Below are positions 36,533 to 48,076 of a DNA stretch of 64,000 nucleotides, in pieces. Source of the stretch: an uncultured SAR116 cluster alpha proteobacterium (GTDB lineage Bacteria; Pseudomonadota; Alphaproteobacteria; Puniceispirillales; Marisalimonadaceae). Numbering within the stretch: position 1 is the first letter of the stretch; each line of letters starts with the position of its first letter. The DNA lies in NCBI GenBank assembly GCA_902625215.1, contig CACOAO010000008.1:1-64000 (forward strand). Direction: 5' to 3'. Below the pieces are notes generated by a model that did not search any database, was not told the DNA's origin, and worked only from the letters and a program-made list of their open reading frames with translations. Made by a program: the position numbers and the translations under genes.

Positions 36533-37350
36533 TTCATTTTACCTTAAATTGGTTAGATTATATTTCATTATTTTTCATTATTTTTATGGGTATACCTCAT
36601 GGAGCTCTCGACGGTGCGATCTCTGTTACATTAGGTTTTACGAAAAGTATTCATTTACAGATTCGATTTATAATTATTTATTTATTAGTTGCTACTTTAG
36701 TTGTTGTTGTATGGTATTTTTTACCAGTTTTTTCTCTCATTGTATTTTTAATAGTAAGTGTTTTCCATTTTGGTTGTGGTGATTTAAATTGGAAAAATAA
36801 TAAGTTATATTATATTTGTGGTTATGCACATGGTGGCCTGATTGTATTGGGGATAATTTTTTTTAACAAAGATGAAGTCGATCATCTTTTTTCAATTTTA
36901 TCTGGCAATCAATTGTATTTATTGTGGAATTTTCTATATGTGGCTCTTTTGGTATGGATTTCATCACTAGTCTTAATATTATATAATTATAAAAAAATCA
37001 CATTCTCTAAAAATTATATAAGAGTATTGACCTTAATGGTTTTAGTAATATCACTTTTGCCACCTTTACAAGCATTTGCAATATATTTTTGTCTTATCCA
37101 CAGCATTCACCATATAAAAAGAATTATACCAACATTACTTAACTTTATGGAAAAGAAAAAGATATTATACCTAATGATTATTTTTTCTGTATTAAGTTGG
37201 TTAGGTGGTGGGATTGCATATTACATTTTATTAAATTTAAATTCATATACAGACACAATTATAAAAGTAACCTTTATTGGTCTAGCTGCATTAACTTTTC
37301 CACATATGATTTTAGTAGATGGTGTATTTAGATTAAAATATAAAATTTAA
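36529..37350 (+). CDS. blh: Beta-carotene 15,15'-dioxygenase, Brp/Blh family
   Basis: Cleaves beta-carotene into two retinal molecules, giving the chromophore for the rhodopsin. A 273-residue polytopic membrane protein. Probable iron-ligand histidines are H24 in GIPHGALDGA, the one in VFHFGCGDLN, those in CLIHSIHHIKR and one in FPHMILVDG. It overlaps crtY by 4 bases, as the last gene of the retinal operon. Its 3' end overlaps the convergent ubiA by 18 bases. Confidence 0.95.
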   Translation: MIHFTLNWLDYISLFFIIFMGIPHGALDGAISVTLGFTKSIHLQIRFIIIYLLVATLVVVVWYFLPVFSLIVFLIVSVFHFGCGDLNWKNNKLYYICGYAHGGLIVLGIIFFNKDEVDHLFSILSGNQLYLLWNFLYVALLVWISSLVLILYNYKKITFSKNYIRVLTLMVLVISLLPPLQAFAIYFCLIHSIHHIKRIIPTLLNFMEKKKILYLMIIFSVLSWLGGGIAYYILLNLNSYTDTIIKVTFIGLAALTFPHMILVDGVFRLKYKI

Positions 37351-38277
37351 GGTTTCTGCATAGTAAACTATATGGTTTCCAAGGGATGATAATGTTAAAA
37401 TTAGACCTAGTAGGACATTAGATTTGAAAATTTGAAGTGGATTATTTTGTTCAATATTTTTTAATTTTATTACTTGACGCATAAGATGCAAGCCACAAAT
37501 TAATACTCCAAAATACCATAAAAGACTATTTTTCAACAAATATCCACTTATAATTAATAAAATAAACGTCAAACTATATGCACATCCAACGAAAAGAGTT
37601 AAATAGTTTTTTGCTGAAACAGCAGAATTTTTTATACCAAAAATTTCATCTTCATTTTTATCCTGACACCCATAAATCGTGTCATATCCAATAATCCAGA
37701 AGACAGTTGCTAAATACATTATCAGTATTCCCAAATTCCATTTTTCATTTGCAGAAGACCAAGCAGTTGGGACTGCCCAACTAAACGTTAATCCTAAGAT
37801 AATTTGTGGCCATTTTGTAAATCTTTTAGCTAATGGATAAAGTATAACCAGAGGTGTTGCAGATATAGCTATAAACCAAGTATTAACATTTAATTGATAT
37901 AAACAGGTAAAACCAATTAATAACATTATAATTAAAAAATAGCTTGCTTGTAAATTTGAAATTTGACCACTGGCAAGTGGCCTTGTCTTTGTTCTAGAAA
38001 TTTTTCTATCAATATCTTTGTCCCACATATCATTGATTGTGCAGCCTGCAGCTCTCATAACAATTGCACCTAATAAAAAAATAAACATAAGTGTTATACA
38101 TTTCTCAAGGTTTAAATTTGTTAGAGGAAGTACCCACCAACCAGGAAGTACAAGAAGCCAAAAACCTACAGGCCTGTCAAATCTTCCTAATCTTACCCAT
38201 TTAATTAAGCTTTGGGGTAGTATGTTCCACCAACCATTATCTAGCATGTCAGAATTATTTTGTTTAGGTATGTTCAT
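37333..38277 (-). CDS. ubiA: 4-hydroxybenzoate polyprenyltransferase
   Basis: Prenylates 4-hydroxybenzoate in ubiquinone synthesis; a polytopic membrane enzyme. The two aspartate motifs are NDMWDKDIDRKISRTKTRP and DTIYGCQDKNEDE. The N-terminal RLGRFDRPVGFWLL is typical. The frame can open at a TTG at 38313, but I chose the ATG at 38277 because the added 12 residues do not look like the family and no ribosome-binding site supports the TTG. Neither start has a clear one. It is divergent from rsmE. Confidence 0.93.
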   Translation of the reverse strand: MNIPKQNNSDMLDNGWWNILPQSLIKWVRLGRFDRPVGFWLLVLPGWWVLPLTNLNLEKCITLMFIFLLGAIVMRAAGCTINDMWDKDIDRKISRTKTRPLASGQISNLQASYFLIIMLLIGFTCLYQLNVNTWFIAISATPLVILYPLAKRFTKWPQIILGLTFSWAVPTAWSSANEKWNLGILIMYLATVFWIIGYDTIYGCQDKNEDEIFGIKNSAVSAKNYLTLFVGCAYSLTFILLIISGYLLKNSLLWYFGVLICGLHLMRQVIKLKNIEQNNPLQIFKSNVLLGLILTLSSLGNHIVYYAETLNFIF

Positions 38278-38353
38278 AAATAATGCAATATCATCATAAT
38301 ATGTTGTAATCAACGAGTAGTGAAACTAATTTTGAGGTATACGGTTTTCTCTA

Positions 38354-39124
38354 ATGTTAGATCTATCTTATAAAGCTAAAATCAGACTTTATTTTTCAGG
38401 AAAATTATCTTTAAAAAATCCAGTTAAACTTGAAAACAAACAAGTTCATTATCTAATAAATGTAATGCGAAAAAAGAAAGATGACACATTATTGGTATTT
38501 AATGGTGTTGATGGCGAATATTTAGCAAAAATCTCTCAAATATATAAAAAATATATTCTTTTAACTATAGTAAAAAAAACAAGAGAAGTTGAAGCAGAGC
38601 TTGATCTATGGATATTATTTGCACCGGTTAAGAAAGCTCCAACAGAATATATTATACAAAAGGCAACAGAATTAGGAGCTTCTAAAATTTTTCCTGTAAT
38701 AACAGAACGAACTATTACAAAACAAATCAATTTAAAAAGAATGCAAGATATTGCTATTGAGGCAACAGAACAATGTGAACGTCTAACTATACCAGAAATA
38801 TTTGATTTAAAAAAAATAAAAGAGCTGATTGAAAACTGGGATGAAAAAAGAATAATTCTTTACGCAGATGAAACAATAAGAAAACAAGATGAAACTAAAT
38901 TTGATTTTCAAAACCTACATTCTAAATCTTTAGGAGCTATTCTTATAGGCCCTGAGGGTGGTTTTAATAATGATGAGATACAATATCTCAGAAAAAAAAC
39001 TTTTATTGAACCAATTGATTTAGGGCCAAGAATTTTAAAATCTGATACAGCTGTAATTTCAGCTCTAGTTTTATGGCACTGTTTAAATGGTAATATGAAA
39101 AAATATGCGCAATCCAATAATTAA
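38354..39124 (+). CDS. rsmE: 16S rRNA (uracil1498-N3)-methyltransferase
   Basis: SPOUT-class methyltransferase that modifies U1498 of 16S rRNA. It has 256 residues. The N-terminal PUA-like region has LENKQVHYLINVMRKKKDD. The knotted SAM site is shown by LIGPEGGFNNDEI and DLGPRILKSDTAVISAL (in parts), and the middle segment PTEYIIQKATELGASKIFPV is a strong RsmE signature. It precedes gshA on the same strand, a pairing known from other alphaproteobacteria. Confidence 0.95.
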   Translation: MLDLSYKAKIRLYFSGKLSLKNPVKLENKQVHYLINVMRKKKDDTLLVFNGVDGEYLAKISQIYKKYILLTIVKKTREVEAELDLWILFAPVKKAPTEYIIQKATELGASKIFPVITERTITKQINLKRMQDIAIEATEQCERLTIPEIFDLKKIKELIENWDEKRIILYADETIRKQDETKFDFQNLHSKSLGAILIGPEGGFNNDEIQYLRKKTFIEPIDLGPRILKSDTAVISALVLWHCLNGNMKKYAQSNN

Positions 39125-39202
39125 GTATCAATGTGTCTAAGGAAATATTATAGTGAAAACATCAATTATATTTTATTTAAAATCTTACCATATGAGACTC
39201 AA

Positions 39203-40549
39203 ATGCAAAGGTTAGAAAAAGAACAGCTTATAAATTGGTTTAAAGCAGGTGAAAAATCTAGAGAACTCTGGAAAATTGGTACAGAACACGAAAAATTTGT
39301 TTTTCATTTAGATAACCTAGAAAGAGTTGGCTATTTTGGAAAATCGGGAATAAGTGAACTATTAAATAACCTTGCAAAAGAGAATAATTGGGAAAAAGTA
39401 TTAGAAAATAAAAACATAATTGGTCTCAAAGATGAAACAGGTGCTTCAATTTCTCTCGAGCCAGGAGGACAATTAGAATTATCAGGATCCCCTTTAGAAA
39501 ATTTACATCAAACATGTAAAGAAACTGGTAAACATTTACAATTAATGAAAAAAGCTATTAATAAGCTTGGCTTATCAATGATAGGGCTAGGATATGACCC
39601 TAAATGGTCTCGTGCGAAACAAAAATGGATGCCTAAGGGTCGTTATGAAATAATGAAAAAATTTATGCCTAAAGTAGGCGAACTTGGATTAGATATGATG
39701 CTAAGAACATGTACTATCCAAGTAAATCTTGATTATTTGAACGAAAAAGATATGGTACAAAAATTCCAAACATCATTAGCTTTACAGTCAATTGCTACAG
39801 CTATTTTTGCTAATTCTCCATTTATTGAAGGTAAAGAAAGTGGATATTTATCTTCTAGAGCAATTGTTTGGACTGATACTGACCCAAATAGAACAGGCGT
39901 GCCGGAGATTGTATTTACAAAACATTTTGGCTATGAAGCTTGGTTAGATTATGTTTTAAGAGTGCCGATGTATTTTGTTTACAGAGAAGGTAAATATATT
40001 GATGTATCAGGAAAATCTTTTTTAGATTTTATGGATGGTAAGTTGGAAGGTTTTGAAGGACAATTTCCATCTATTCAAGATTGGGAAGACCATATAACAG
40101 TACCGTTCCCTGAAGTAAGGCTAAAACAATATTTAGAAATGCGAGGAGCAGATGGAGGCCCTTGGAACATTATTTGTGCTTTGCCAGCCTTATGGGTCGG
40201 TTTATTGTATGACAGTAAAGCCCAATCAGAGGCTTATGATTTAGCAAAACCATTTATGAATACCTCTATACTCGAGGACGGAAGAATTTCTGCTGCAAAA
40301 TATGGTTTAAATGGTAAATTAGGCAGTAAAAATATTGTTGATATTGCTGAAGAAATGCTAAGGATATCTAGTTTAGGTCTTGAGAGGCGTAATAAACTAG
40401 ATCACAGAGGGATTGACGAAAGACAGTTTTTAGATCCGCTCATAAATATTATCAGAAATAAAAAAACTGGCTCTGAAATTCTTCTAGAAAAGTTTAATGG
40501 TATCTGGAAAAAAAATATAGATAATGTATTTATTGAAAATGCTTTTTAA
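39203..40549 (+). CDS. gshA: Glutamate-cysteine ligase
   Basis: Makes gamma-glutamylcysteine, the first step of glutathione synthesis. The family segments are WKIGTEHEKFVF near the start, LKDETGASISLEPGGQLELSG (in parts), MIGLGYDPKW and MMLRTCTIQVNLDY, typical of the plant/alphaproteobacterial GCS2 type. The frame is open from ATG 39131, but the 24 extra residues do not look like the family. The ATG at 39203 gives the usual distance to the WKIGTEHEKF motif, so I prefer it; neither has a clear ribosome-binding site. It converges on tldD with a 4-base gap. Confidence 0.92.
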   Translation: MQRLEKEQLINWFKAGEKSRELWKIGTEHEKFVFHLDNLERVGYFGKSGISELLNNLAKENNWEKVLENKNIIGLKDETGASISLEPGGQLELSGSPLENLHQTCKETGKHLQLMKKAINKLGLSMIGLGYDPKWSRAKQKWMPKGRYEIMKKFMPKVGELGLDMMLRTCTIQVNLDYLNEKDMVQKFQTSLALQSIATAIFANSPFIEGKESGYLSSRAIVWTDTDPNRTGVPEIVFTKHFGYEAWLDYVLRVPMYFVYREGKYIDVSGKSFLDFMDGKLEGFEGQFPSIQDWEDHITVPFPEVRLKQYLEMRGADGGPWNIICALPALWVGLLYDSKAQSEAYDLAKPFMNTSILEDGRISAAKYGLNGKLGSKNIVDIAEEMLRISSLGLERRNKLDHRGIDERQFLDPLINIIRNKKTGSEILLEKFNGIWKKNIDNVFIENAF

Positions 40550-40553
40550 CATT

Positions 40554-42002
40554 TTAATTAGTATCAGTACCTCCAACGGTGATTCCACCCATTAACAATG
40601 TAGGTTGTCCGACACCCACAGGAACTCCTTGACCTTCTTTGCCACAAGTGCCAATACCATCATCCAAAGACATATCATTTCCAATTAGAGAAATTTTAGA
40701 CATTGCATCAGGACCGTTACCGATTAACGTTGCTCCTTTTAAAGGTTGTTTAACTTTTCCATTTTCTACGAGATAAGCTTCTGAAGCAGAAAAAACAAAT
40801 TTTCCGTTGGTAATATCTACTTGTCCACCAGCAAAATTAACAGCATAAATACCTTTTTTAACTGAGCTTATAATTTCTTCTGGTTCAATTGTTCCATTAT
40901 CCATGTAGGTATTTGTCATTCTTGGCATAGGATAGTGAGAATATGACTGTCTTCTACCGTTACCAGTTGGCTCCATTTTCATTAGTCTAGCATTCTGTCG
41001 GTCTTGCATATAATTTCTTAAAATTCCATTTTCTATTAAAATATTTTTAGATGATTTCGTCCCTTCGTCATCTATTGTTATGGATCCTCTTTTATTTTCG
41101 ATTGTACCGTCATCAATAACTGTAACCCCTTCAGCAGTAACTTGTTCTCCAATTTTTCCTGAGAATATTGAAGTACCTTTTCTATTAAAATCACCTTCCA
41201 ATCCATGACCTACCGCCTCATGCAACATAACACCAGGCCATCCAGGCCCTAAAATTACCGGCATCTCTCCTGCTGGAGTTGGTATGGATTCTAAATTGGT
41301 GTTAGCTATTCTTAAAGCCTCTTTTACTTGACCTTTCCATCTATCTGAATTGATCCATTCTTCATATTTACCTCTTCCACCACATCCTGAACTTCCTGTT
41401 TCCCTTCTGCCATTTTTTTCTACTACCAAAGAAACATTTAGTCTTATTAGAGGCCTGATGTCTGCAGATCTTTCTCCATCGCCTCTTACTATTTGTATTG
41501 CTTGATATGAAGCTGAAATTGACGCTGACACTTGGATAACATTCTTATCTATTGACCTTGCGTAGGAATCTAATTCTTGAAGTAAGCTTGTTTTTACTTT
41601 AAATGAAGTTTCCTCTAATGGATTTATTGAGGTATAAAGTGGTTTGTTATTCTTTTGTAATGGTCCAGGTGCCATAATACCTGAGTAATTCTTTGATACT
41701 GATTTCACAGTTTCTGAGGCTCTTTTTAGAGAAGATTCAGTTATTTCACCTGAATGAGCAAAACCTCTAGCTTCACCCGCAATTGCTCTTAAACCAAATC
41801 CTTGAGTGCTGTCGTAGGCAATATTTTTCATCCTACCATCATCAAATGAAAATGATTCTGATTTAGTAGATTCAAGATATAATTCTCCATCATCTGAATC
41901 TTGAAGAGTATCCGAAAGTAAAAATTGAACTTTACCTAGATCAAAATCATTATCTTCAAAGAATATTTTATCAGTAATTTCTAATGGGGATTTATATTGC
42001 AT
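40554..42002 (-). CDS. tldD: TldD metalloprotease
   Basis: Catalytic subunit of the TldD/TldE peptidase. It has 482 residues. The metal-binding HExxxH is in LHEAVGHGLEGDF near residue 260. VILGPGWPGVMLHEA, RMTNTYMDNG and the end segment GTCGKEGQGVPVGVGQP are typical. Its partner gene pmbA is about 11 kb away on the same strand. The position divergent from coxB is a common alphaproteobacterial arrangement. The 262-base gap to coxB is the second longest in the window and must hold promoters for both genes, but I see no confident -35/-10 pair. Confidence 0.96.
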   Translation of the reverse strand: MQYKSPLEITDKIFFEDNDFDLGKVQFLLSDTLQDSDDGELYLESTKSESFSFDDGRMKNIAYDSTQGFGLRAIAGEARGFAHSGEITESSLKRASETVKSVSKNYSGIMAPGPLQKNNKPLYTSINPLEETSFKVKTSLLQELDSYARSIDKNVIQVSASISASYQAIQIVRGDGERSADIRPLIRLNVSLVVEKNGRRETGSSGCGGRGKYEEWINSDRWKGQVKEALRIANTNLESIPTPAGEMPVILGPGWPGVMLHEAVGHGLEGDFNRKGTSIFSGKIGEQVTAEGVTVIDDGTIENKRGSITIDDEGTKSSKNILIENGILRNYMQDRQNARLMKMEPTGNGRRQSYSHYPMPRMTNTYMDNGTIEPEEIISSVKKGIYAVNFAGGQVDITNGKFVFSASEAYLVENGKVKQPLKGATLIGNGPDAMSKISLIGNDMSLDDGIGTCGKEGQGVPVGVGQPTLLMGGITVGGTDTN

Positions 42003-42264
42003 TTCATACCTATTAATTCAAATGTTTATGATTTAAACATGGCATTATAGTTTAGTTTCTTCAAGGTTGAAGGTTAAAAAATAAACATTTTATGATTAAT
42101 TCAAATTTTTACTTAAAAATTTTAATTAATTTTGTTTTAGACCTAGCATTTTTCAAAAAAAAGTTTTAAGTAATACTAATTAATTATAATTTAGAATCAT
42201 TTCAAAAACTTTTTTAAATATATACTGTAAATTTTGTAATGATAATTACGCTTGAGGAGCATAA

Positions 42265-44762
<2,498 letters not shown>

Positions 44763-44783
44763 TTCATTTTTAGGATAGCTTCA

Positions 44784-45704
44784 TTGAATACAAAGATTTT
44801 TACAAATGAGTTAAACACTGGCATTAAGTTTGGCAACTCACCAATCGATTATTTCATATTAATGAAACCGAGAGTTATGTCACTAGTTGTATTTACTGCT
44901 TTCGTTGGTTATTTCGTTGGCTTGTCTGACAATATTGCTGGCTTGAACCCCATTCTTGCAACAATTGGAATATTTGCTATTGCAATAGGTGCTGGTGCAT
45001 CTGGTGTACTGAATCAGTGGTATGAAAGAGATATCGATAGTATTATGGAAAGGACAAAGAATAGACCGATACCTTCAAAAAAAATTGATCCATCAGAGGC
45101 ATTTACCTTTGGTATCATATTATCTTTTATATCAGTCATAATACTAGGCTTAGCTGTCAACTGGTTTTCATCACTATTACTGGCTTTTACAATCATTTTT
45201 TACGCTGTCATCTACACTGTATTTCTAAAAAGATCTACAATACAAAATATTGTTATTGGAGGTGCGTCTGGAGCTTTTCCACCTGTTATAGGTTATTCTT
45301 TGATTGATGGAAACATTTCTTTAGAATCACTGCTTCTTTTTGGGATAATTTTTTTATGGACTCCACCACATTTTTGGGCCTTGGCACTCCTGAGACAAAA
45401 CGAATACAGATCAGCAAATATACCCATGTTACCAGTTGTTCATGGTGAAAAAATTACGAGAAAATATATAGTATATTATGTATTATCACTAGTACCTTTT
45501 TCAATGTTACCATTCGCGTTTGGTTATTCATCATTGATTTATCTAAGCACCTCTGTAATTCTAGGAATTGAACTTTTAAGACGAACATACGCATTAATAA
45601 AAGTTAAAACTAATTCCGAAAATAAATTATTTTTATTTTCCATCACTTACTTATTTTTGTTGTTTTTAAGTATATGTTTAGATAAATTTTATCAGAATTT
45701 TTAG
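44784..45704 (+). CDS. ctaB: Protoheme IX farnesyltransferase (heme O synthase)
   Basis: Adds the farnesyl tail to heme b to make heme O, precursor of heme a for the oxidase. A 306-residue UbiA-type membrane prenyltransferase. The first aspartate motif is NQWYERDIDSIMERTKNRP, and the membrane loop LWTPPHFWALALLRQNEYR (in parts) is a CtaB hallmark. The start is TTG at 44784, backed by AGGA at 44772-44775 with eight bases between. The next in-frame ATG, before KPRVMS, would cut the conserved entry helix. CtaA, for heme A, is not in the window. Confidence 0.95.
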   Translation: MNTKIFTNELNTGIKFGNSPIDYFILMKPRVMSLVVFTAFVGYFVGLSDNIAGLNPILATIGIFAIAIGAGASGVLNQWYERDIDSIMERTKNRPIPSKKIDPSEAFTFGIILSFISVIILGLAVNWFSSLLLAFTIIFYAVIYTVFLKRSTIQNIVIGGASGAFPPVIGYSLIDGNISLESLLLFGIIFLWTPPHFWALALLRQNEYRSANIPMLPVVHGEKITRKYIVYYVLSLVPFSMLPFAFGYSSLIYLSTSVILGIELLRRTYALIKVKTNSENKLFLFSITYLFLLFLSICLDKFYQNF

Positions 45705-45714
45705 AAGTATTCGT

Positions 45715-45855
45715 GTGAAGCAAAAAAATCCAAAAAATATTGAAGATTTTTATCAAAGTAAGAAATCAAAGAATATAGCAATGCTTCTAATTATAATAGG
45801 TTTAGCTGTTCTATTTTTTTTAATAACAATTCTACGAATGAATGTGGTAGACTAA
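45715..45855 (+). CDS. Small single-helix membrane protein of the cox operon (CoxF-like)
   Basis: A 46-codon gene. It starts with GTG at 45715, preceded by AGAAG at 45703-45707, and stops with TAA at 45853-45855. The product has a polar, lysine-rich first 21 residues (KNPKNIEDFYQSKKSKN) and one hydrophobic helix (about 22-40) followed by RMNVVD. Its place between ctaB and ctaG, tight spacing (10 bases from ctaB, 1 base to ctaG) and topology match the small CoxF/CtaX-type proteins annotated at this spot in other alphaproteobacteria. The exact role in oxidase assembly is not established. Confidence 0.8.
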   Translation: MKQKNPKNIEDFYQSKKSKNIAMLLIIIGLAVLFFLITILRMNVVD

Positions 45856-45856
45856 T

Positions 45857-46450
45857 ATGTATCAAACAAATAATGAAGCTATAAAAAACAACAAATTACT
45901 ATTGAAAATCATAGTTTTTGTTTTCCTAATGATTGGTCTGTCGTATGCATCTGTTCCTCTTTATGATCTATTTTGTCGAGTTACTGGTTATGGTGGAACA
46001 ACACAAAAGGCCTCACTAGCACCAGGCTCACAAGGTAATTATAAAAATATTCAGATTCGATTTGACGCTAATGTCAACAATAACTTAAATTGGCAGTTTT
46101 TAGCACCTAAAGATGAAATTTTAGTTCAACCTGGTGTAGAAAAAATTATTTATTACACTGCAAAAAATTTGTCAGATAAAACAATTGTTGGAACTGCTAC
46201 CTATAATGTATCTCCTCCAAAGGCAGGATCAGTATTTATGAAGATTGACTGTTTTTGTTTTATCGAGCAGGCCCTTAAACCAGGTGAAGAAGTAAGAATG
46301 CCTGTTGTGTTTTATATAGATCCTGTTATTGATAGTGACGAGAATTTAGCAAATCTCAATGAGATTACACTGTCATATACTTTTTTTAAAAAATATGAAA
46401 AAGAAGTTCACAATAAAAAAAGCAATGTAAAGTCAACTAATCTTTTGTAG
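45857..46450 (+). CDS. ctaG: Cytochrome c oxidase assembly protein CtaG (Cox11 family)
   Basis: Copper chaperone that delivers copper to the CuB site of subunit I. It has 197 residues: one N-terminal membrane helix (about 16-35) followed by a periplasmic immunoglobulin-like domain. YASVPLYDLFCRVTGYGGTT is the Cox11 signature. The copper-binding cysteines are in DCFCFIEQ, and MPVVFYIDP is also typical. It lies between the 46-codon gene and coxC. Confidence 0.96.
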   Translation: MYQTNNEAIKNNKLLLKIIVFVFLMIGLSYASVPLYDLFCRVTGYGGTTQKASLAPGSQGNYKNIQIRFDANVNNNLNWQFLAPKDEILVQPGVEKIIYYTAKNLSDKTIVGTATYNVSPPKAGSVFMKIDCFCFIEQALKPGEEVRMPVVFYIDPVIDSDENLANLNEITLSYTFFKKYEKEVHNKKSNVKSTNLL

Positions 46451-46501
46451 TATGAAAAATAAATGTTAAAATTACTCTAGGGTTATGTTTAGGAGTAAAA
46501 T

Positions 46502-47287
46502 ATGAGTGGTGAGCAAAAACATCAATATCATTTAGTTGAGCCAAGCCCATGGCCTGCTCTTGGCGCAGCTGCTGGCTTTACGTTAGTTTTAGGTCTAACC
46601 TTATTCATGCATGAATATCCATACAGTATTTATGTAATGATTGCAGGAGCTTTAATGGTTTTACTCACAATGTTTTTATGGTGGAGAGATGTTGTAAGGG
46701 AAGCAGAGTATCAGGGTCATCACACACCAATTGTACAAATTGGAATGCGATATGGTATGATTTTTTTCATCTGTTCCGAAGTTATGTTTTTTGTTGCATT
46801 TTTTTGGGCTTTTTTTGATTCTAGTTTATATCCTGACACAGGTGTATGGCCTCCAGAGGGTATAGTAACCTTTGATCCATTTGATTTACCACTTATAAAT
46901 ACTTTAATACTGCTATTATCTGGATGTACAGTTACTTGGTCTCATCATGCTCTTCAACATAATAATAGAAAAGATTTTATAACTGGATTAATACTAACGA
47001 TCATTCTTGGTGCTCTTTTTACAGCTCTTCAGGCTTACGAATATGATCATGCTGCATTTTCCTTCACAGATGGAATTTATGCATCAACTTTTTATATGGC
47101 AACAGGGTTTCATGGTTTCCATGTCTTAGTTGGTACAATATTTTTAACAGTTTGTTTATTTAGAGGACTAAATGGACATTTTTCTCCTGACCATCATTTT
47201 GGTTTTGAAGCCGCCGCATGGTATTGGCATTTTGTTGACGTAGTTTGGTTGTTTTTATTTGTTTGTATATACTGGTGGGGCGGTTGA
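46502..47287 (+). CDS. coxC: Cytochrome c oxidase subunit III
   Basis: Third core subunit, which stabilises proton uptake through the D-channel and keeps the enzyme active. It has 261 residues and seven membrane helices. [18 protein letters not shown] near the start, [18 protein letters not shown] (with the lipid-site glutamate), [20 protein letters not shown] and [14 protein letters not shown] are all classic. A ribosome-binding site AGGAG lies 7 bases before the ATG. Confidence 0.98.
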   Translation: MSGEQKHQYHLVEPSPWPALGAAAGFTLVLGLTLFMHEYPYSIYVMIAGALMVLLTMFLWWRDVVREAEYQGHHTPIVQIGMRYGMIFFICSEVMFFVAFFWAFFDSSLYPDTGVWPPEGIVTFDPFDLPLINTLILLLSGCTVTWSHHALQHNNRKDFITGLILTIILGALFTALQAYEYDHAAFSFTDGIYASTFYMATGFHGFHVLVGTIFLTVCLFRGLNGHFSPDHHFGFEAAAWYWHFVDVVWLFLFVCIYWWGG

Positions 47288-47332
47288 TAAGTATATATAA
47301 TACTCATAAAATTTAAGGTTTTTTTACTAATA

Positions 47333-48076
47333 ATGAAAATACAATTTAGACCGATGCTATGGCCATCAATCTTTTCGATAGTTACTTTTATTATTCTATG
47401 TAGTTTTGGAACATGGCAACTAAAGAGGCTTTACTGGAAGGAAGCATTAATAAAAAGGTACATTACTCAAAGCCAATCAAACCCTATATCTAATCCTTCA
47501 GAATTTTCAAAATCTAAAATTAGCGAATTTAAGGCAGTAGAAATATTAGGAAAGTTTCTACATAAAAATGAAATATATATTACCGGTAAAACATATGAGG
47601 GTAATGCAGGCTTTCATGTTGTAACACCATTTAAATTGGAAAATAATAAAGTTATTCTTATTAACAGAGGTTGGGTATCTGAAGGTTATAAAAACCCAAA
47701 CAAAAGAAAATTTAGTCTAGCCAAAGGACAAGTGAAATTAAAAGGAATTATACGATATCCACAAAAAAAAGGTTATTTTGTTCCAGAGAATGATGGTGAA
47801 AATGGATTTTGGTTTACAATAATGCCAAATCAAATTTTAAACTTTATTAAAATAAACTCCAATTTTATGATAAAAGATTATTACATTGATGCATTACGTC
47901 TAGGGGAAAAAATAACTCTTCCAATCGGAGTGGATGGAAAACCTAATTTAAGAAATCAACACTTATCATATGCAATAACATGGTATGGATTAGCTCTATC
48001 CCTTCTATTTGTGTATTTTTCATACCATGCGTCATCTGGAAGATTAATATTTAAAAAGACTAAATCTAATGGATGA
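47333..48076 (+). CDS. SURF1-family oxidase assembly factor
   Basis: Helps insert heme a into subunit I. It has 247 residues with a membrane helix at each end (about 9-26 and 218-237), the topology of SURF1 proteins. SFGTWQLKRLYWKEALI, VVTPFKLENNKVILINRGWV (in parts) and NQHLSYAITWYGLALSL are the family signatures. It overlaps thrC by 8 bases, so threonine synthase is translationally coupled to the oxidase operon. Confidence 0.94.
   Translation: MKIQFRPMLWPSIFSIVTFIILCSFGTWQLKRLYWKEALIKRYITQSQSNPISNPSEFSKSKISEFKAVEILGKFLHKNEIYITGKTYEGNAGFHVVTPFKLENNKVILINRGWVSEGYKNPNKRKFSLAKGQVKLKGIIRYPQKKGYFVPENDGENGFWFTIMPNQILNFIKINSNFMIKDYYIDALRLGEKITLPIGVDGKPNLRNQHLSYAITWYGLALSLLFVYFSYHASSGRLIFKKTKSNG

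Noticed and set aside
36513-36782. An 89-codon frame overlapping the start of blh
   Set aside because: It is a shadow of blh in another frame. The blh frame has the family histidines and a 4-base overlap with crtY.
42003-42264. A promoter for coxB in the tldD-coxB gap (TATACT at 42221-42226)
   Set aside because: TATACT is a fair -10 box, but no acceptable -35 lies 16-18 bases upstream, and the region is too AT-rich for a confident call.
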